Below, one piece after another: positions 45,456 to 54,385 of a DNA stretch of 64,000 nt. The notes below the pieces were generated by a model. It did no database searches, was not told the origin of the DNA, and was given only the letters and a program-made list of their open reading frames with translations. The stretch lies in NCBI RefSeq assembly GCF_008710275.1, contig NZ_VYQE01000002.1, forward strand, positions 731,522 through 795,521. The letters are read 5' to 3'. The stretch is from Histidinibacterium aquaticum (GTDB lineage: Bacteria; Pseudomonadota; Alphaproteobacteria; Rhodobacterales; Rhodobacteraceae). The position numbers were made by a program, and so were the translations under genes. Numbering within the stretch: position 1 is the stretch's first letter; every line of letters begins with the position of its first letter.

Positions 45456-46442
45456 TCACTCGACGGCGCGGATGCGGTCGACGAGCTCGCGCAGGGCGTC
45501 GGACGTCACGTGCGTCTCGTAGACCGGGTCCATCGCTTCGATGAACGGGGTCTTGTCGATCTCGCGCACGATCTGCACGCCGGCGTCCTCGATGATCTGC
45601 TCGGAGGCGGCCTCGCGCTCGGCCCAGAGCTCGCGCATGACCGGAACGCTGTCCTGAGCCGCCTGCCGGACCATCTCCTGGTCCTCGGCCGAGAGCTGGT
45701 CCCAGGACTGCTTCGACATCACGAGGACCTCGGGCACGATCAGGTGCTGGTCGAGCGTGTAGTAGGGTGCGACCTCGTAGTGACCGGAGCTCTCGAAGGA
45801 GGGCCAGTTGTTCTCGGCCCCGTCGATGACGCCGGTCTGGATCGAGGAATAGACCTCGCCGTAGGGCATGGGCGTGGCGTTGCCGCCGAGGGCGTCGACC
45901 ATGTCCACAAAGACGTCCGACTGCATGACACGGAACTTCATGCCCTCGAGATCGTCGATGCTCTCGATCGGCTTCTGGCTGTTGTAGAAGCTGCGCGACC
46001 CGGAGTCGTAGTAGGCCAGGCCCACGAGATCGTGGTTCTGGAATTCGTCGAGGATCTCCTGCCCGATCTCGCCGTCGACCACCTGGTGCATGTGCTCGGT
46101 GGAGCGGAAGATGTAGGGCAGCGAGAAGACCTTGGTCTCCTCGATGATGTTGTTGAACGGCCCGAGGCTCACGCGGTTCATGTCGATCACGCCGAGCTGC
46201 GTCTGCTCGATCGTGTCCTTCTCCTCGCCCAGCTGGGCGGAATGGAAGACCTCGACGCAGATGCGCCCGTCGGAGCGTTCCTGCAGCAGTTCCCCCATGT
46301 GCTTGACCGCTTCGACGGTCGGATAGCCGTCGGGGTGGGTATCCGACGACCGGAAGGTCACTTCGCAGTCCTGCGCCGCCGCGGCGCCCGCGAAGGCCAC
46401 GCTGGCGAGCAGCGCTCCAATCAAGGTTTTCGTCATTTTCAT
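45456..46442 (-). CDS. dctP: TRAP transporter solute-binding protein DctP
   Basis: This 328-residue periplasmic protein has a signal peptide (ending AAAQ, about residue 24), then the DctP domain. The conserved sugar-acid-binding Arg region is in [12 protein letters not shown], followed by [25 protein letters not shown], a family signature. GGAGGAG lies upstream. It sits 25 bp after uxaC in the same operon, pointing to uronates as ligand. Confidence 0.93.
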   Translation of the reverse strand: MKMTKTLIGALLASVAFAGAAAAQDCEVTFRSSDTHPDGYPTVEAVKHMGELLQERSDGRICVEVFHSAQLGEEKDTIEQTQLGVIDMNRVSLGPFNNIIEETKVFSLPYIFRSTEHMHQVVDGEIGQEILDEFQNHDLVGLAYYDSGSRSFYNSQKPIESIDDLEGMKFRVMQSDVFVDMVDALGGNATPMPYGEVYSSIQTGVIDGAENNWPSFESSGHYEVAPYYTLDQHLIVPEVLVMSKQSWDQLSAEDQEMVRQAAQDSVPVMRELWAEREAASEQIIEDAGVQIVREIDKTPFIEAMDPVYETHVTSDALRELVDRIRAVE

Positions 46443-46467
46443 CTCTCTCCTCCCTGAGATGGATGGC

Positions 46468-47877
46468 TCAGAGGCCGTAGGCCTCCTTGGCGAGCCGATA
46501 GGTGAGGTCGTGAGCGACCTCGTAGGCCTCGCTCTCCCTCAGTCTCCCTGTCCTGACGAGCGTCGCGAGGTAGGCGCAGTCCGACCGCCGCGCGACGTCG
46601 TGGCGCGCGGGGATCGAGCAGAAGGCCCGGGTGTCGTCGTTGAACCCGGCCGTGTTATAGAAACCGCAGGTTTCGGTCGTGGCCTCCCGGAACCGCTTGA
46701 TCCCCTCGTAGCTGTCGAAGAACCACCAGGGCGGACCCAGCTTCAACGCGGGAAAGGCCCCGGCGAGCGGGGCGAGTTCGCGGCCGTAGACCGTCTCGTC
46801 CAGCGTGAAGAGGATGACGGTCAGGTCCGGTTCCATCCCGACGGCGTCGAGCAGCGGCTTGAGCGCTCCGACATAGTCCGTGCGCATCGGGATATCGAAA
46901 CCCTTGTCGCGGCCATGGGCGGCGAAGACGGGGCCGGAGTGATTCCGCCAGGACCCAGCATGGATCTGGAGCGTGAGTCCGTCGTCGAGACTCATCCGCG
47001 CCATCTCGGTCAACATGTGCCCGCGAAAGGCATCCGCCTCCTCGGAGGTGCAATCCCCGGAAAGCGCCTTGGCGAAGAGTTCGGCCGCGGCCTCCTGCGG
47101 GAGGTCCTCGGTTCGGGCAGTCGGGTGGCCGTGATCGGAGGCCGTGGCGCCGCCCACCTCCTTGAAGTAAGCGCGGCGCTTGCGATGGGCGGCGAGGTAG
47201 CCGTCCCAGGTCGTCGCATCCTCGCCGGTGATCTCGCCGAATCGCACCACGTTGTCCGCAAAGCCCTCGAACTCCGGATCAACCACGGAGTCGGGCCGAT
47301 AGGTGGTGACGATGCGGCCGGCCCACCCGCTGTCGCGGATCGCCTTGTGGTGCGCGAGATCGTCGAGAGCGCTTTCGGTGGTGGCGAGGACTTCGACGCC
47401 GAAACGCTCGAAGAGGGCCCGGGGACGGAAATCGTCCTGCCCGAGCTTCGCGTCGATGTGCTCGTAGTATTCGTCGGCGTTCGCGGCCGACAGCGGCTCA
47501 TACAGCCCGAAGACATGCTCGAACGAATGGTCGAGCCACATCCCGGAGGGCGTGCCGCGGAACAGGTGACAGTTGGATGCGAAGGTCCGCCAGATCTTGC
47601 GCGGATCGGTCTCCGTCTCTCCCCCGTCCGCGCGGGGGACACCGAGGTCCGTCATGGCGATGCCCTGGCTGACCAGCATCCGGAAAACGTAGTGATCCGG
47701 CACGACGAAGAGCTCGGCGGGGTTCGGAAAGCGGTCGTTCTCCGCGAACCAGCGCGGGTCGCAATGGCCATGCGGGCTGATGATCGGCAGATCCGCCACG
47801 CTCCGGTAGAGCGACCGCGCGAGGTCCCGCGTTTCGCGCTCCATCGGAAAGAGTCTGTCCGGATCTGTCAGCGGCAT
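46468..47877 (-). CDS. uxaC: Glucuronate isomerase UxaC
   Basis: UxaC isomerises glucuronate to fructuronate and galacturonate to tagaturonate. The protein has 469 residues, close to the 470 of E. coli. The metal site is in [12 protein letters not shown], and [18 protein letters not shown] marks the middle. ATG 47877 has GGGGAGGGG upstream; the frame could begin at GTG 47901. It is the first gene of the ten-gene minus-strand operon and diverges from the GntR gene. Confidence 0.93.
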   Translation of the reverse strand: MPLTDPDRLFPMERETRDLARSLYRSVADLPIISPHGHCDPRWFAENDRFPNPAELFVVPDHYVFRMLVSQGIAMTDLGVPRADGGETETDPRKIWRTFASNCHLFRGTPSGMWLDHSFEHVFGLYEPLSAANADEYYEHIDAKLGQDDFRPRALFERFGVEVLATTESALDDLAHHKAIRDSGWAGRIVTTYRPDSVVDPEFEGFADNVVRFGEITGEDATTWDGYLAAHRKRRAYFKEVGGATASDHGHPTARTEDLPQEAAAELFAKALSGDCTSEEADAFRGHMLTEMARMSLDDGLTLQIHAGSWRNHSGPVFAAHGRDKGFDIPMRTDYVGALKPLLDAVGMEPDLTVILFTLDETVYGRELAPLAGAFPALKLGPPWWFFDSYEGIKRFREATTETCGFYNTAGFNDDTRAFCSIPARHDVARRSDCAYLATLVRTGRLRESEAYEVAHDLTYRLAKEAYGL

Positions 47878-47901
47878 CGGCCCCTCCCCTGGCGGCGTCA
47901 C

Positions 47902-47990
47902 TGATGCTCTAATATGCTAGTAAGTCTGTTGTGTCAAAGCCCGTCTCCGGGTACATCCTGAAATCAAGCAAAAGCCAGACAGGCAGACAG
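47902..47990. promoter_or_regulatory. Divergent promoter region between uxaC and gntR, with candidate operator
   Basis: The spacer is locally AT-rich. ctaatatgctag (47909-47920) is an imperfect palindrome (8 of 12 positions symmetric) near the uxaC start. Its size suits a GntR/FCD operator. It also contains a -10-like taatat. Assignment to the adjacent regulator is by position only. Confidence 0.45.
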
Positions 47991-48692
47991 ATGACGGACC
48001 TTGCCATCGAGCCGATCCGCTCCGGATCTCCTCCCACCACGACCGATCAGGTGTTCGACACGCTCTATGCCGCCGTCGTCTCGCTCCGGCTTTCCCCCGG
48101 CTCGAAGGTCTCGGAGGCCGAGATCGCGAAGCAGCTCGATGTCTCGCGCCAGCCGGTGCGTGACGCCTTCTTCCGGTTGTCGAACCTCGGGTTCCTCTCC
48201 ATCCGACCGCAGCGCGCCACGCTGATCACCAAGATATCGGCGCAGGCGGTCTTCGACGCGGCCTTCGTACGAACCGCGATCGAAGTCGAATGCACCCGCC
48301 TCGCCGTGGAACGCCGGAGCCCGGCGGACGTGGCGCGACTACGCGCCCATCTCGACGACCAGACGAAGGCGATCGAGACCTCCGATCCACGGGCCTTTCA
48401 CGGATTGGACGAGGACTTTCACCTCACCCTCTGCCGGATCGCCGGCCACGAACACGCCTGGCACCTCGTCCTCGACCACAAGGCGCACATGGACCGTGTC
48501 CGGTTCCTGACGCTTTCCGCCGACCGGCAGCGCGAGGTCCTTCAAGAGCACACGGCGCTCGTGGACGCCATCGAGGCCGGCGATTCCGACCACTCAGAGA
48601 CGCTGCTGCGGGCGCATCTCGGCACGATCCGGACCGACCTGCCGAAGGTTCAAGCCGCATACCCCGACTACTTCCAGGACGACGCTCTGTGA
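47991..48692 (+). CDS. GntR-family regulator with FCD domain
   Basis: This 233-residue regulator has an N-terminal winged helix (TTDQVFDTLYAAVVSLRLSPG, then EAEIAKQLDVSRQPVRDAF) and a C-terminal FCD ligand-binding domain with the metal histidines in DEDFHLTLCRIAGH and DHKAHMDRVR. UxuR, ExuR and KdgR-type regulators belong to this group. ATG 47991 is chosen over an upstream frame extension. It overlaps kdgK by four bases and diverges from the uronate operon, so it is probably that operon's repressor. Confidence 0.9.
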   Translation: MTDLAIEPIRSGSPPTTTDQVFDTLYAAVVSLRLSPGSKVSEAEIAKQLDVSRQPVRDAFFRLSNLGFLSIRPQRATLITKISAQAVFDAAFVRTAIEVECTRLAVERRSPADVARLRAHLDDQTKAIETSDPRAFHGLDEDFHLTLCRIAGHEHAWHLVLDHKAHMDRVRFLTLSADRQREVLQEHTALVDAIEAGDSDHSETLLRAHLGTIRTDLPKVQAAYPDYFQDDAL

Positions 48693-49576
48693 ACCGACTG
48701 CTCTGCATCGGCGAATGCATGATCGAGTTCGCCCCCGCCGAAGGCGGCCTGTTCGCCAAGGGCTACGCGGGCGACACCTTCAACACAGCCTGGTACGCGG
48801 CGCGAACGGGCGGTGAGACTGTCGACGTCTCCTATCTGACGGCTGTCGGTGACGACCCGGTCTCCGACTCCATGCTGGACTTCATGAGCACCTCGGGTGT
48901 CCGGCCGATCGCGGCCCGGCGCGCAGGTGGGACAGTCGGCCTCTATCTGATTTCGCTAAGGGACGGCGAGCGGAGCTTTTCCTATTGGCGCAGCGCCTCC
49001 GCCGCGCGCACGCTGGCGGATGATCTCGAGGCCCTGCCCGACCTCGCCCCCGGCGATATCGCCTACTTCTCCGGGATCACGCTCGCGATCCTGCCGCCCG
49101 GGAGCCGCGCCCGGCTCCTTTCCGTTTTGGCCGCGGCGCGTGCCAAGGGAATACGCGTCGCCTTCGACCCCAACCTCAGGCCCCGACTCTGGCCTGACAC
49201 CGAGACGATGTGCACCGCCATCGCCGAGGGCGCGCGCGTCGCCGACATCGCCCTGCCCTCCTTCGAGGACGAAGCCGACCATTTCGGCGACGGCTCTCCG
49301 GAGGCGACCGCCGAGCGCTATGCCCGGGCCGGGGCGAGCGTCGTGGCGGTCAAGAACGGTCCGGGCGACATGCTGCTGCGCGAGGGCACCCGGACCTCGA
49401 CGCTGCAGCCGACGGCGGTGTCCGAGGTCGTCGACACGACGGCCGCGGGGGACAGCTTCAACGCCGCGTTTCTCGTGGGCCTCCTCAACGGCGAGCAGGC
49501 CGCGGAAGCGGCCGACGCAGGAGCCCGTCTCGCCGCCCGCGTCATCGGCGCGCGGGGCGCACTGGTCGAGCTCTGA
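48689..49576 (+). CDS. kdgK: PfkB carbohydrate kinase, 2-dehydro-3-deoxygluconokinase KdgK
   Basis: This 295-residue ribokinase-family enzyme has the N-terminal GECMIEFAP and the catalytic/anion-hole motif DTTAAGDSFNAAF. It phosphorylates 2-keto-3-deoxygluconate to KDPG, the joint product of both uronate branches. GTG 48689 overlaps the gntR stop in GTGA. The KDPG aldolase needed next is not in the window. Confidence 0.9.
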   Translation: MNRLLCIGECMIEFAPAEGGLFAKGYAGDTFNTAWYAARTGGETVDVSYLTAVGDDPVSDSMLDFMSTSGVRPIAARRAGGTVGLYLISLRDGERSFSYWRSASAARTLADDLEALPDLAPGDIAYFSGITLAILPPGSRARLLSVLAAARAKGIRVAFDPNLRPRLWPDTETMCTAIAEGARVADIALPSFEDEADHFGDGSPEATAERYARAGASVVAVKNGPGDMLLREGTRTSTLQPTAVSEVVDTTAAGDSFNAAFLVGLLNGEQAAEAADAGARLAARVIGARGALVEL

Positions 49577-49603
49577 CGGACCTCGACAGGGGCCGGCTTG
49601 TTC

Positions 49604-49617
49604 CTGATCTAGGTCAA
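49604..49617. promoter_or_regulatory. Candidate FNR/FnrL-type box upstream of ppsA
   Basis: ctgatctaggtcaa matches the TTGAT-N4-ATCAA consensus with two mismatches, one per half. It lies 55 bp before the ppsA start, a spacing suitable for an activator. This is weaker than the box at 54357. Confidence 0.4.
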
Positions 49618-49671
49618 CGACAGGACTGGCCGGGAGCTTAGCCTCCCCCTCGATCCAAGAGGGAGACTCCG

Positions 49672-52047
49672 ATGTCGGACAACGTGATCTGGTTCGAAGA
49701 CCTGAAGCGCGGCGATGTTGCCAGCGTGGGCGGGAAGAATTCATCGCTGGGCGAGATGGTCAGCACCCTGGCCGACAAGGGGATCGCCGTTCCCACCGGC
49801 TTTGCCACCACGGCGGACGCCTACCGGGCCTTCATCGCCGCGAACGATCTGGAGACCCGCATCGCCGAGACGATGAAGTCGCTCGACGCCCACGACATCA
49901 CGCTCGCGGAGGCGGGCAAGCGCGTGCGCGAGATGATCACCGAGGGCCGCTGGCCGCAGGACCTGCTCGACGACATCAAGTCGGCCTATGCGGAGATGGA
50001 TCGCCGGACCGGCCGGACCGACAGCTCGGTGGCCGTCCGGTCGTCCGCGACGGCCGAAGACCTCCCTGACGCCAGCTTCGCCGGCCAGCAGGAGACCTTC
50101 TTGAACGTGGAGGGACCCCGCGCCCTGCTCGCGGCCTGCAAGCGGTGCTACGCTTCGCTCTTTACCGACCGGGCGATCTCTTACCGCGAGGCCAAGGGCT
50201 TCGACCACATGGCGGTGGCGCTCTCTGTGGGCGTGCAGCAGATGGTGCGCTCCGACATCGGCGGATCGGGCGTGATGTTCTCGCTCGACACCGAATCCGG
50301 CTTCGACAAGGTCGTCCTGATCAACGCGGCCTGGGGCCTGGGCGAGAACGTCGTGCAGGGCGCGGTCACGCCGGACGAATACATGGTCTACAAGCCCTTC
50401 CTCGATCGCGACGGCCTGTCGCCGATCGTCGAACGCGCACTCGGCGCCAAGGAAATCAAGATGATCTACGCCTCGGGCGGAGAGGCCACGAAGAACGTGA
50501 AGACCTCGAAAGCCGAGCGCGGCCGCTTCGTGCTGTCGGAAGAGGAAATCTGCGATCTCGCGCGCATGGCCGTCACCATCGAGGATCACTACGGCTGTCC
50601 GATGGACATGGAATGGGCGCGCGACGGGGAGAGCGGCAAGCTCTACATCGTCCAGGCCCGCCCCGAGACCGTGCAGTCCCGCGCCGAGGCCGGCAAGATC
50701 ATGAGCTACCGGATCGGCAAGACCGGCAAGCGGCTGCTCACCGGCCTATCGGTCGGCGGCGCGGTGGTCGCGGGCAAGGTCTGCCTGATCGAACACGCCT
50801 CCGACATCGACCGCTTCGTGGACGGCGCTGTTCTCGTCACCGGGACGACCGACCCCGACTGGGTGCCGATCATGAAGCGCGCCTCGGCCATCGTCACGGA
50901 CCACGGCGGCAGGACGTCCCACGCCGCCATCGTCAGCCGCGAGCTCGGCCTGCCCGCAATCGTCGGCACGGGCGAGGCGACGCACCTGCTCCACGACGAC
51001 CAGGAGATCACGGTCTCCTGCTGCGAAGGCGAGGAAGGCTACGTCTACGAGGGCACGGCGGAGTACGAGGCCGAGGAGATCGACCCGGGCGAGATCCCGG
51101 AGACCCGCACCGGCGTGATGTTCAACATGGCCAACCCCGCCGCGGCCTCGCGCTGGTGGCGGATGCCGGCGGATGGCGTCGGGCTGGCCCGCATGGAATT
51201 CGTGGTCAACAACGCGATCAAGGTCCACCCACTCGCGCTCACCCGTTTCGACGAGGTCGAGGACGAGGCGGCGCGCGAGGAGATCGAGCGCCTGACGCGC
51301 GGCTACGAGACCAAGCCTGACTACTTCGTCGAAACGCTCTCGCTGGGTCTCGCCCGGATCGCCGCCGTGCACTATCCGAACCCGGTCATCGTGCGGATGT
51401 CGGATTTCAAGACGAACGAATACGCCGCTCTCCTCGGCGGCGCTCAGTTCGAGCCGAAGGAAGAGAACCCGATGATCGGCTGGCGCGGCGCCTCGCGCTA
51501 CTACTCCGAGGCCTACCGCGACGGTTTCGCCTTGGAATGCCGCGCGATCAAGGACCTGCGCGAGAGGAAGGGCTTCGACAACGTCGTGATGATGATCCCC
51601 TTCTGCCGGTCGCCGGAGGAGGCGGACAAGGTCCTGCAGGTCATGGATGAGAACGGCCTGAAGCGCGGCGAGAACGGCCTGAAGGTCTACGTCATGTGCG
51701 AGGTACCGACGAACGTGATCCTTGCCGAGGAGTTCGCCAAGCGTTTCGACGGCTTCTCCATCGGCTCCAACGACCTGACGCAGCTCACCCTCGGGGTCGA
51801 CCGGGACAACGAACAGCTCTCGCATGTCTTCCGCGAGCGTGACCCGGCCGTCCAGTGGATGATCCGGGAGGTGATCCAGCGGGCTCACGCCGCCGGGGCC
51901 AAGGTCGGGTTCTGCGGCCAGGCACCCTCGAACGACCCGGACTTCGCCCGGCTCCTGGTCGATTATGGCATCGATACGATCTCGGTCACACCGGATGCCT
52001 TCAGAGACGTGAAGCGGAACGTGGCAGACGCCGAGAGCGGCAAGTAA
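49672..52047 (+). CDS. ppsA: Phosphoenolpyruvate synthase
   Basis: This 791-residue enzyme makes PEP from pyruvate and ATP in gluconeogenesis. The N-terminal ATP-grasp part contains GGKNSSLGEM and RSSATAEDLPDASFAGQ. The swivelling domain has the phosphohistidine in TDHGGRTSHAAIVSR. The PEP-binding barrel ends with GSNDLTQLTLGVDRD and GFCGQAPS. The role fits growth on acids whose catabolism gives pyruvate, such as the KDPG from the uronate genes next door. Confidence 0.95.
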   Translation: MSDNVIWFEDLKRGDVASVGGKNSSLGEMVSTLADKGIAVPTGFATTADAYRAFIAANDLETRIAETMKSLDAHDITLAEAGKRVREMITEGRWPQDLLDDIKSAYAEMDRRTGRTDSSVAVRSSATAEDLPDASFAGQQETFLNVEGPRALLAACKRCYASLFTDRAISYREAKGFDHMAVALSVGVQQMVRSDIGGSGVMFSLDTESGFDKVVLINAAWGLGENVVQGAVTPDEYMVYKPFLDRDGLSPIVERALGAKEIKMIYASGGEATKNVKTSKAERGRFVLSEEEICDLARMAVTIEDHYGCPMDMEWARDGESGKLYIVQARPETVQSRAEAGKIMSYRIGKTGKRLLTGLSVGGAVVAGKVCLIEHASDIDRFVDGAVLVTGTTDPDWVPIMKRASAIVTDHGGRTSHAAIVSRELGLPAIVGTGEATHLLHDDQEITVSCCEGEEGYVYEGTAEYEAEEIDPGEIPETRTGVMFNMANPAAASRWWRMPADGVGLARMEFVVNNAIKVHPLALTRFDEVEDEAAREEIERLTRGYETKPDYFVETLSLGLARIAAVHYPNPVIVRMSDFKTNEYAALLGGAQFEPKEENPMIGWRGASRYYSEAYRDGFALECRAIKDLRERKGFDNVVMMIPFCRSPEEADKVLQVMDENGLKRGENGLKVYVMCEVPTNVILAEEFAKRFDGFSIGSNDLTQLTLGVDRDNEQLSHVFRERDPAVQWMIREVIQRAHAAGAKVGFCGQAPSNDPDFARLLVDYGIDTISVTPDAFRDVKRNVADAESGK

Positions 52048-52054
52048 CCCGGAT

Positions 52055-52088
52055 CCGCCCGCCGCGCGCTAGGCCGCGCGGCGGGCGG
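52055..52088. terminator. Bidirectional terminator between ppsA and the antiporter gene
   Basis: Perfect 14-bp arms ccgcccgccgcgcg (52055-52068) and cgcgcggcgggcgg (52075-52088) enclose a 6-nt loop. The antiporter stop codon lies in the loop, so one arm encodes that protein's last residues (AARRAA). It is shared by the convergent genes. Confidence 0.75.
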
Positions 52089-53226
52089 CCAGGACCGTGA
52101 TCCAGGGACCGGCAATCTCGAACAGCACAGTGCTCGCGACGGCGATCGTCAGGATCGTCTCCGCGTAGACGGGAAAGGCCTCGCCCGCGACGAGCGCCAT
52201 GCCGATGGCGATCCCCGCCTGCGGCAAGAGCGCCGGGCCGTACCAATGCGCCTCGCGCTTCGGCACACCGCAGAGACGCGCCCCGATCCACCCCCCGGCC
52301 CAGCGGCCCAGGATGCGAAGGACGACGTAGGCCACGCCGGTCAGGCCTGCCGCGCCGAGGGCCGAGGGATCGAAGCTCGCCCCGGCGAGGATGAAGAACA
52401 GGATGATGAAGGGCCACTCGATGTGCTCGATCTCGTGGAAGGCGCGCGTATGGTGCTCCGCGAGGCTCGCCACGATGGCCCCCGCCGTCATCGCGGCAAG
52501 CAGGTAGGAGACATTCATCCAGAGCGCGAGACCGGCGGTGAGGAAGACGAGCCCCAGCGCCTCGATCCGCAGCGGATCGCCGTCGCTCAACCGGCCCGTC
52601 AGGTAGGCGGCCGGCAGACCGATGCCAGCCCCCAGCGCCAGGGCGCCGCCGATCTCCCACAGGGCTTCCGCGACGACGCCCTCCTCGGTGGTATGCCCCC
52701 CGAAAGCGAGAGCGAGGGCCATGAGAACGCCGAAGGTGATGATGCCCCAGGCATCGTCGACAGCCACGATCCCCCTAAGCCGATCCGTGAACGGCCCCTG
52801 CGCCCCGCCCTGCCGGAGCGCGTCGTCGGTCGCCGCAGGGTCGGTCGCGGTCGCGATACCACCCAGGAGCAGGGCAACCGCCAGCGGAACGCCGAGCGCG
52901 AGCAGGCCCAGCGTGATCGCCAGGACCGTCGCCAGGACGACCCCGAGCGAAATGCCGAGGATCGGCCCGCCGTTCGCCCGCAGCGTCTCGGGGGTCAGGC
53001 TGCCGCCCAGCAGAAAGGCCACCATGGTCAGGGCGGCGACAGAGAGCGGCTCGTAGAGACCGGTGACCTCTTCCGGGAGGATGTCGAACCCGGTCTGTCC
53101 CACCGCCATCCCGCAGATGAGCAGGATGGTCACGCGCGGCAGCTGCGTCCGCCGACCGACATAATCGGCCACGAGCCCGGCGAAGAACAGACCGCCGAGC
53201 CCGACGAGCAATGGTGCGAGCGTCAC
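52069..53226 (-). CDS. Cation:proton antiporter (CPA family)
   Basis: This 385-residue membrane protein has about 11-12 helices of the Na+/H+ exchanger fold. Family features are the TDPAATDDAL segment in the first repeat and the VDDAWGIITFG segment with the acidic pair in the ion-binding helix. It follows the pentaheme cytochrome gene by 3 bp, so the two form one operon, divergent from the Na+-NQR operon. A sodium/proton exchange function would close a sodium cycle with NQR. Confidence 0.88.
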   Translation of the reverse strand: MTLAPLLVGLGGLFFAGLVADYVGRRTQLPRVTILLICGMAVGQTGFDILPEEVTGLYEPLSVAALTMVAFLLGGSLTPETLRANGGPILGISLGVVLATVLAITLGLLALGVPLAVALLLGGIATATDPAATDDALRQGGAQGPFTDRLRGIVAVDDAWGIITFGVLMALALAFGGHTTEEGVVAEALWEIGGALALGAGIGLPAAYLTGRLSDGDPLRIEALGLVFLTAGLALWMNVSYLLAAMTAGAIVASLAEHHTRAFHEIEHIEWPFIILFFILAGASFDPSALGAAGLTGVAYVVLRILGRWAGGWIGARLCGVPKREAHWYGPALLPQAGIAIGMALVAGEAFPVYAETILTIAVASTVLFEIAGPWITVLAARRAA

Positions 53227-53229
53227 TGG

Positions 53230-54297
53230 TTACGGCCGGGCAATCTCGGGGACGGGGCGTCCGCTGGCCGTCGCGAGATCGACGATCGAGTCGTGCAGCG
53301 CCTGCAGCGTGTAGTGCGGGTTGTGCGCGTAGCCGCCCGGGTCCTTCGTGACGAACTGGAAGTTGTAGGCGGCTGCCAGTAGCCGCGGCGTCCAGGCGCC
53401 ATAGGCGTTCGGGAAGACCGCCTCGTCGTCCCCGATCGTTCCGTCGGCGTTCGTGTCTGTGAAGAAGTATGGATAGGCGTCTGCGTAGCCGATGGGTGCT
53501 CCGGCCACGCCCTCGGCGTAGGCCATGATCTCCGCCTCCAGCATCTCGCGCAGGCTGGCGATCTCTGCGGCAATGCCCTCGGAGGTGTCGCCGTCGCCGT
53601 CATAGTCCCGGGCGTCGACGCTGAGCCGGATGTCTCGTGGCTCGCTACCCTCGTGACAGGTTGCGCAGCTCTCGGCCGCGATCTCGAGCGTGTGCGGGTC
53701 GTGACAGGCAATGCAGGTGTCCGCCCCGTCGACGTGATCGAAGCGGCCGACGTATTCACGGCCCATGTACTCGTAGAGCCCCTTCACCTCGGTCCCGAAA
53801 TTGGTCGCGGCCGCCGCGGCGTAGTGCGGGTTCTGAAAGGCGAGTTCGGCGCTCGGCGCGTCAGGATCGAGGTCGCCGAACCGCTCGACGAGCGCCGGCC
53901 CAGAGGACCGGCCCTGGTGGCAGGTCATGCAGGTGGCCGAATTGGCGAGCGGCGGTACCGAGATGCCCGAGGGAAAGGTGATCTGCGAGATGCCCTCTAC
54001 CCCCGGTGTATGGCAGGTGTCGCAGTCCACCACCCCACCGGGCTCGATCGAGGCGTCGACGCTTCCGGCCGCGGACCCGTCGAGTCCATGAAAGTCCCGG
54101 AAGCCGGCGCCGGAGTGGCAGACCGCGCACTCTGCCGGGATCTCGCCTTCCCCGTTCCAATGAGCAAAGGCCTCCGCCGCCGCGTCGGCATGCGCGGATC
54201 GAACCCAGTCCTGCACGATCTGCTCTGCATCGGTCTGGGCCGCCCCCGGCGACGCGAGGATGGCAAGAAGAGTAAATGCGGCTCCGGTGCGGATCAT
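53230..54297 (-). CDS. Periplasmic multiheme cytochrome c (five CxxCH motifs)
   Basis: This 355-residue exported protein has a signal peptide ending about GAAQ (residue 21). It has five heme c sites: CAVCH (57-61), CDTCH (92-96), CMTCH (123-127), CIACH (195-199) and CATCH (211-215). Two acidic loops look like calcium sites: DYDGDGDTSEG and DTNADGTIGDDE. I do not recognise a named family. The haem number and periplasmic site suggest electron transfer to or from a reductase. AGGGAG precedes ATG 54297, and a FnrL-type box lies about 60-73 bp upstream. Confidence 0.85.
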   Translation of the reverse strand: MIRTGAAFTLLAILASPGAAQTDAEQIVQDWVRSAHADAAAEAFAHWNGEGEIPAECAVCHSGAGFRDFHGLDGSAAGSVDASIEPGGVVDCDTCHTPGVEGISQITFPSGISVPPLANSATCMTCHQGRSSGPALVERFGDLDPDAPSAELAFQNPHYAAAAATNFGTEVKGLYEYMGREYVGRFDHVDGADTCIACHDPHTLEIAAESCATCHEGSEPRDIRLSVDARDYDGDGDTSEGIAAEIASLREMLEAEIMAYAEGVAGAPIGYADAYPYFFTDTNADGTIGDDEAVFPNAYGAWTPRLLAAAYNFQFVTKDPGGYAHNPHYTLQALHDSIVDLATASGRPVPEIARP

Positions 54298-54356
54298 GTC
54301 GGGCTCCCTGTCGAGTGGCGGACCCGTCGACTTTGCCTGACCCAGCGAAAGCCACT

Positions 54357-54370
54357 TTGATTCACGTCAA
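54357..54370. promoter_or_regulatory. FnrL-type box in the divergent cytochrome/nqr promoter
   Basis: ttgattcacgtcaa matches TTGAT-N4-ATCAA with one mismatch. Its centre is about 66 bp from the cytochrome start, so activation from near -41.5 would give a leader of about 25 nt. On the nqr side the box lies directly before the first possible start codon, so it would overlap the nqr promoter or act as a repressor there. Confidence 0.65.
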
Positions 54371-54385
54371 TGTAGAGTCGGCCGG

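Noticed and set aside
43791-46457. An 888-codon open frame on the plus strand opposite the TRAP genes
   Set aside because: It is antisense to dctM, dctQ and dctP, which have clear family motifs. Its product is a repetitive Asp/Arg/Gly/His-rich string, as expected from GC-rich antisense frames.
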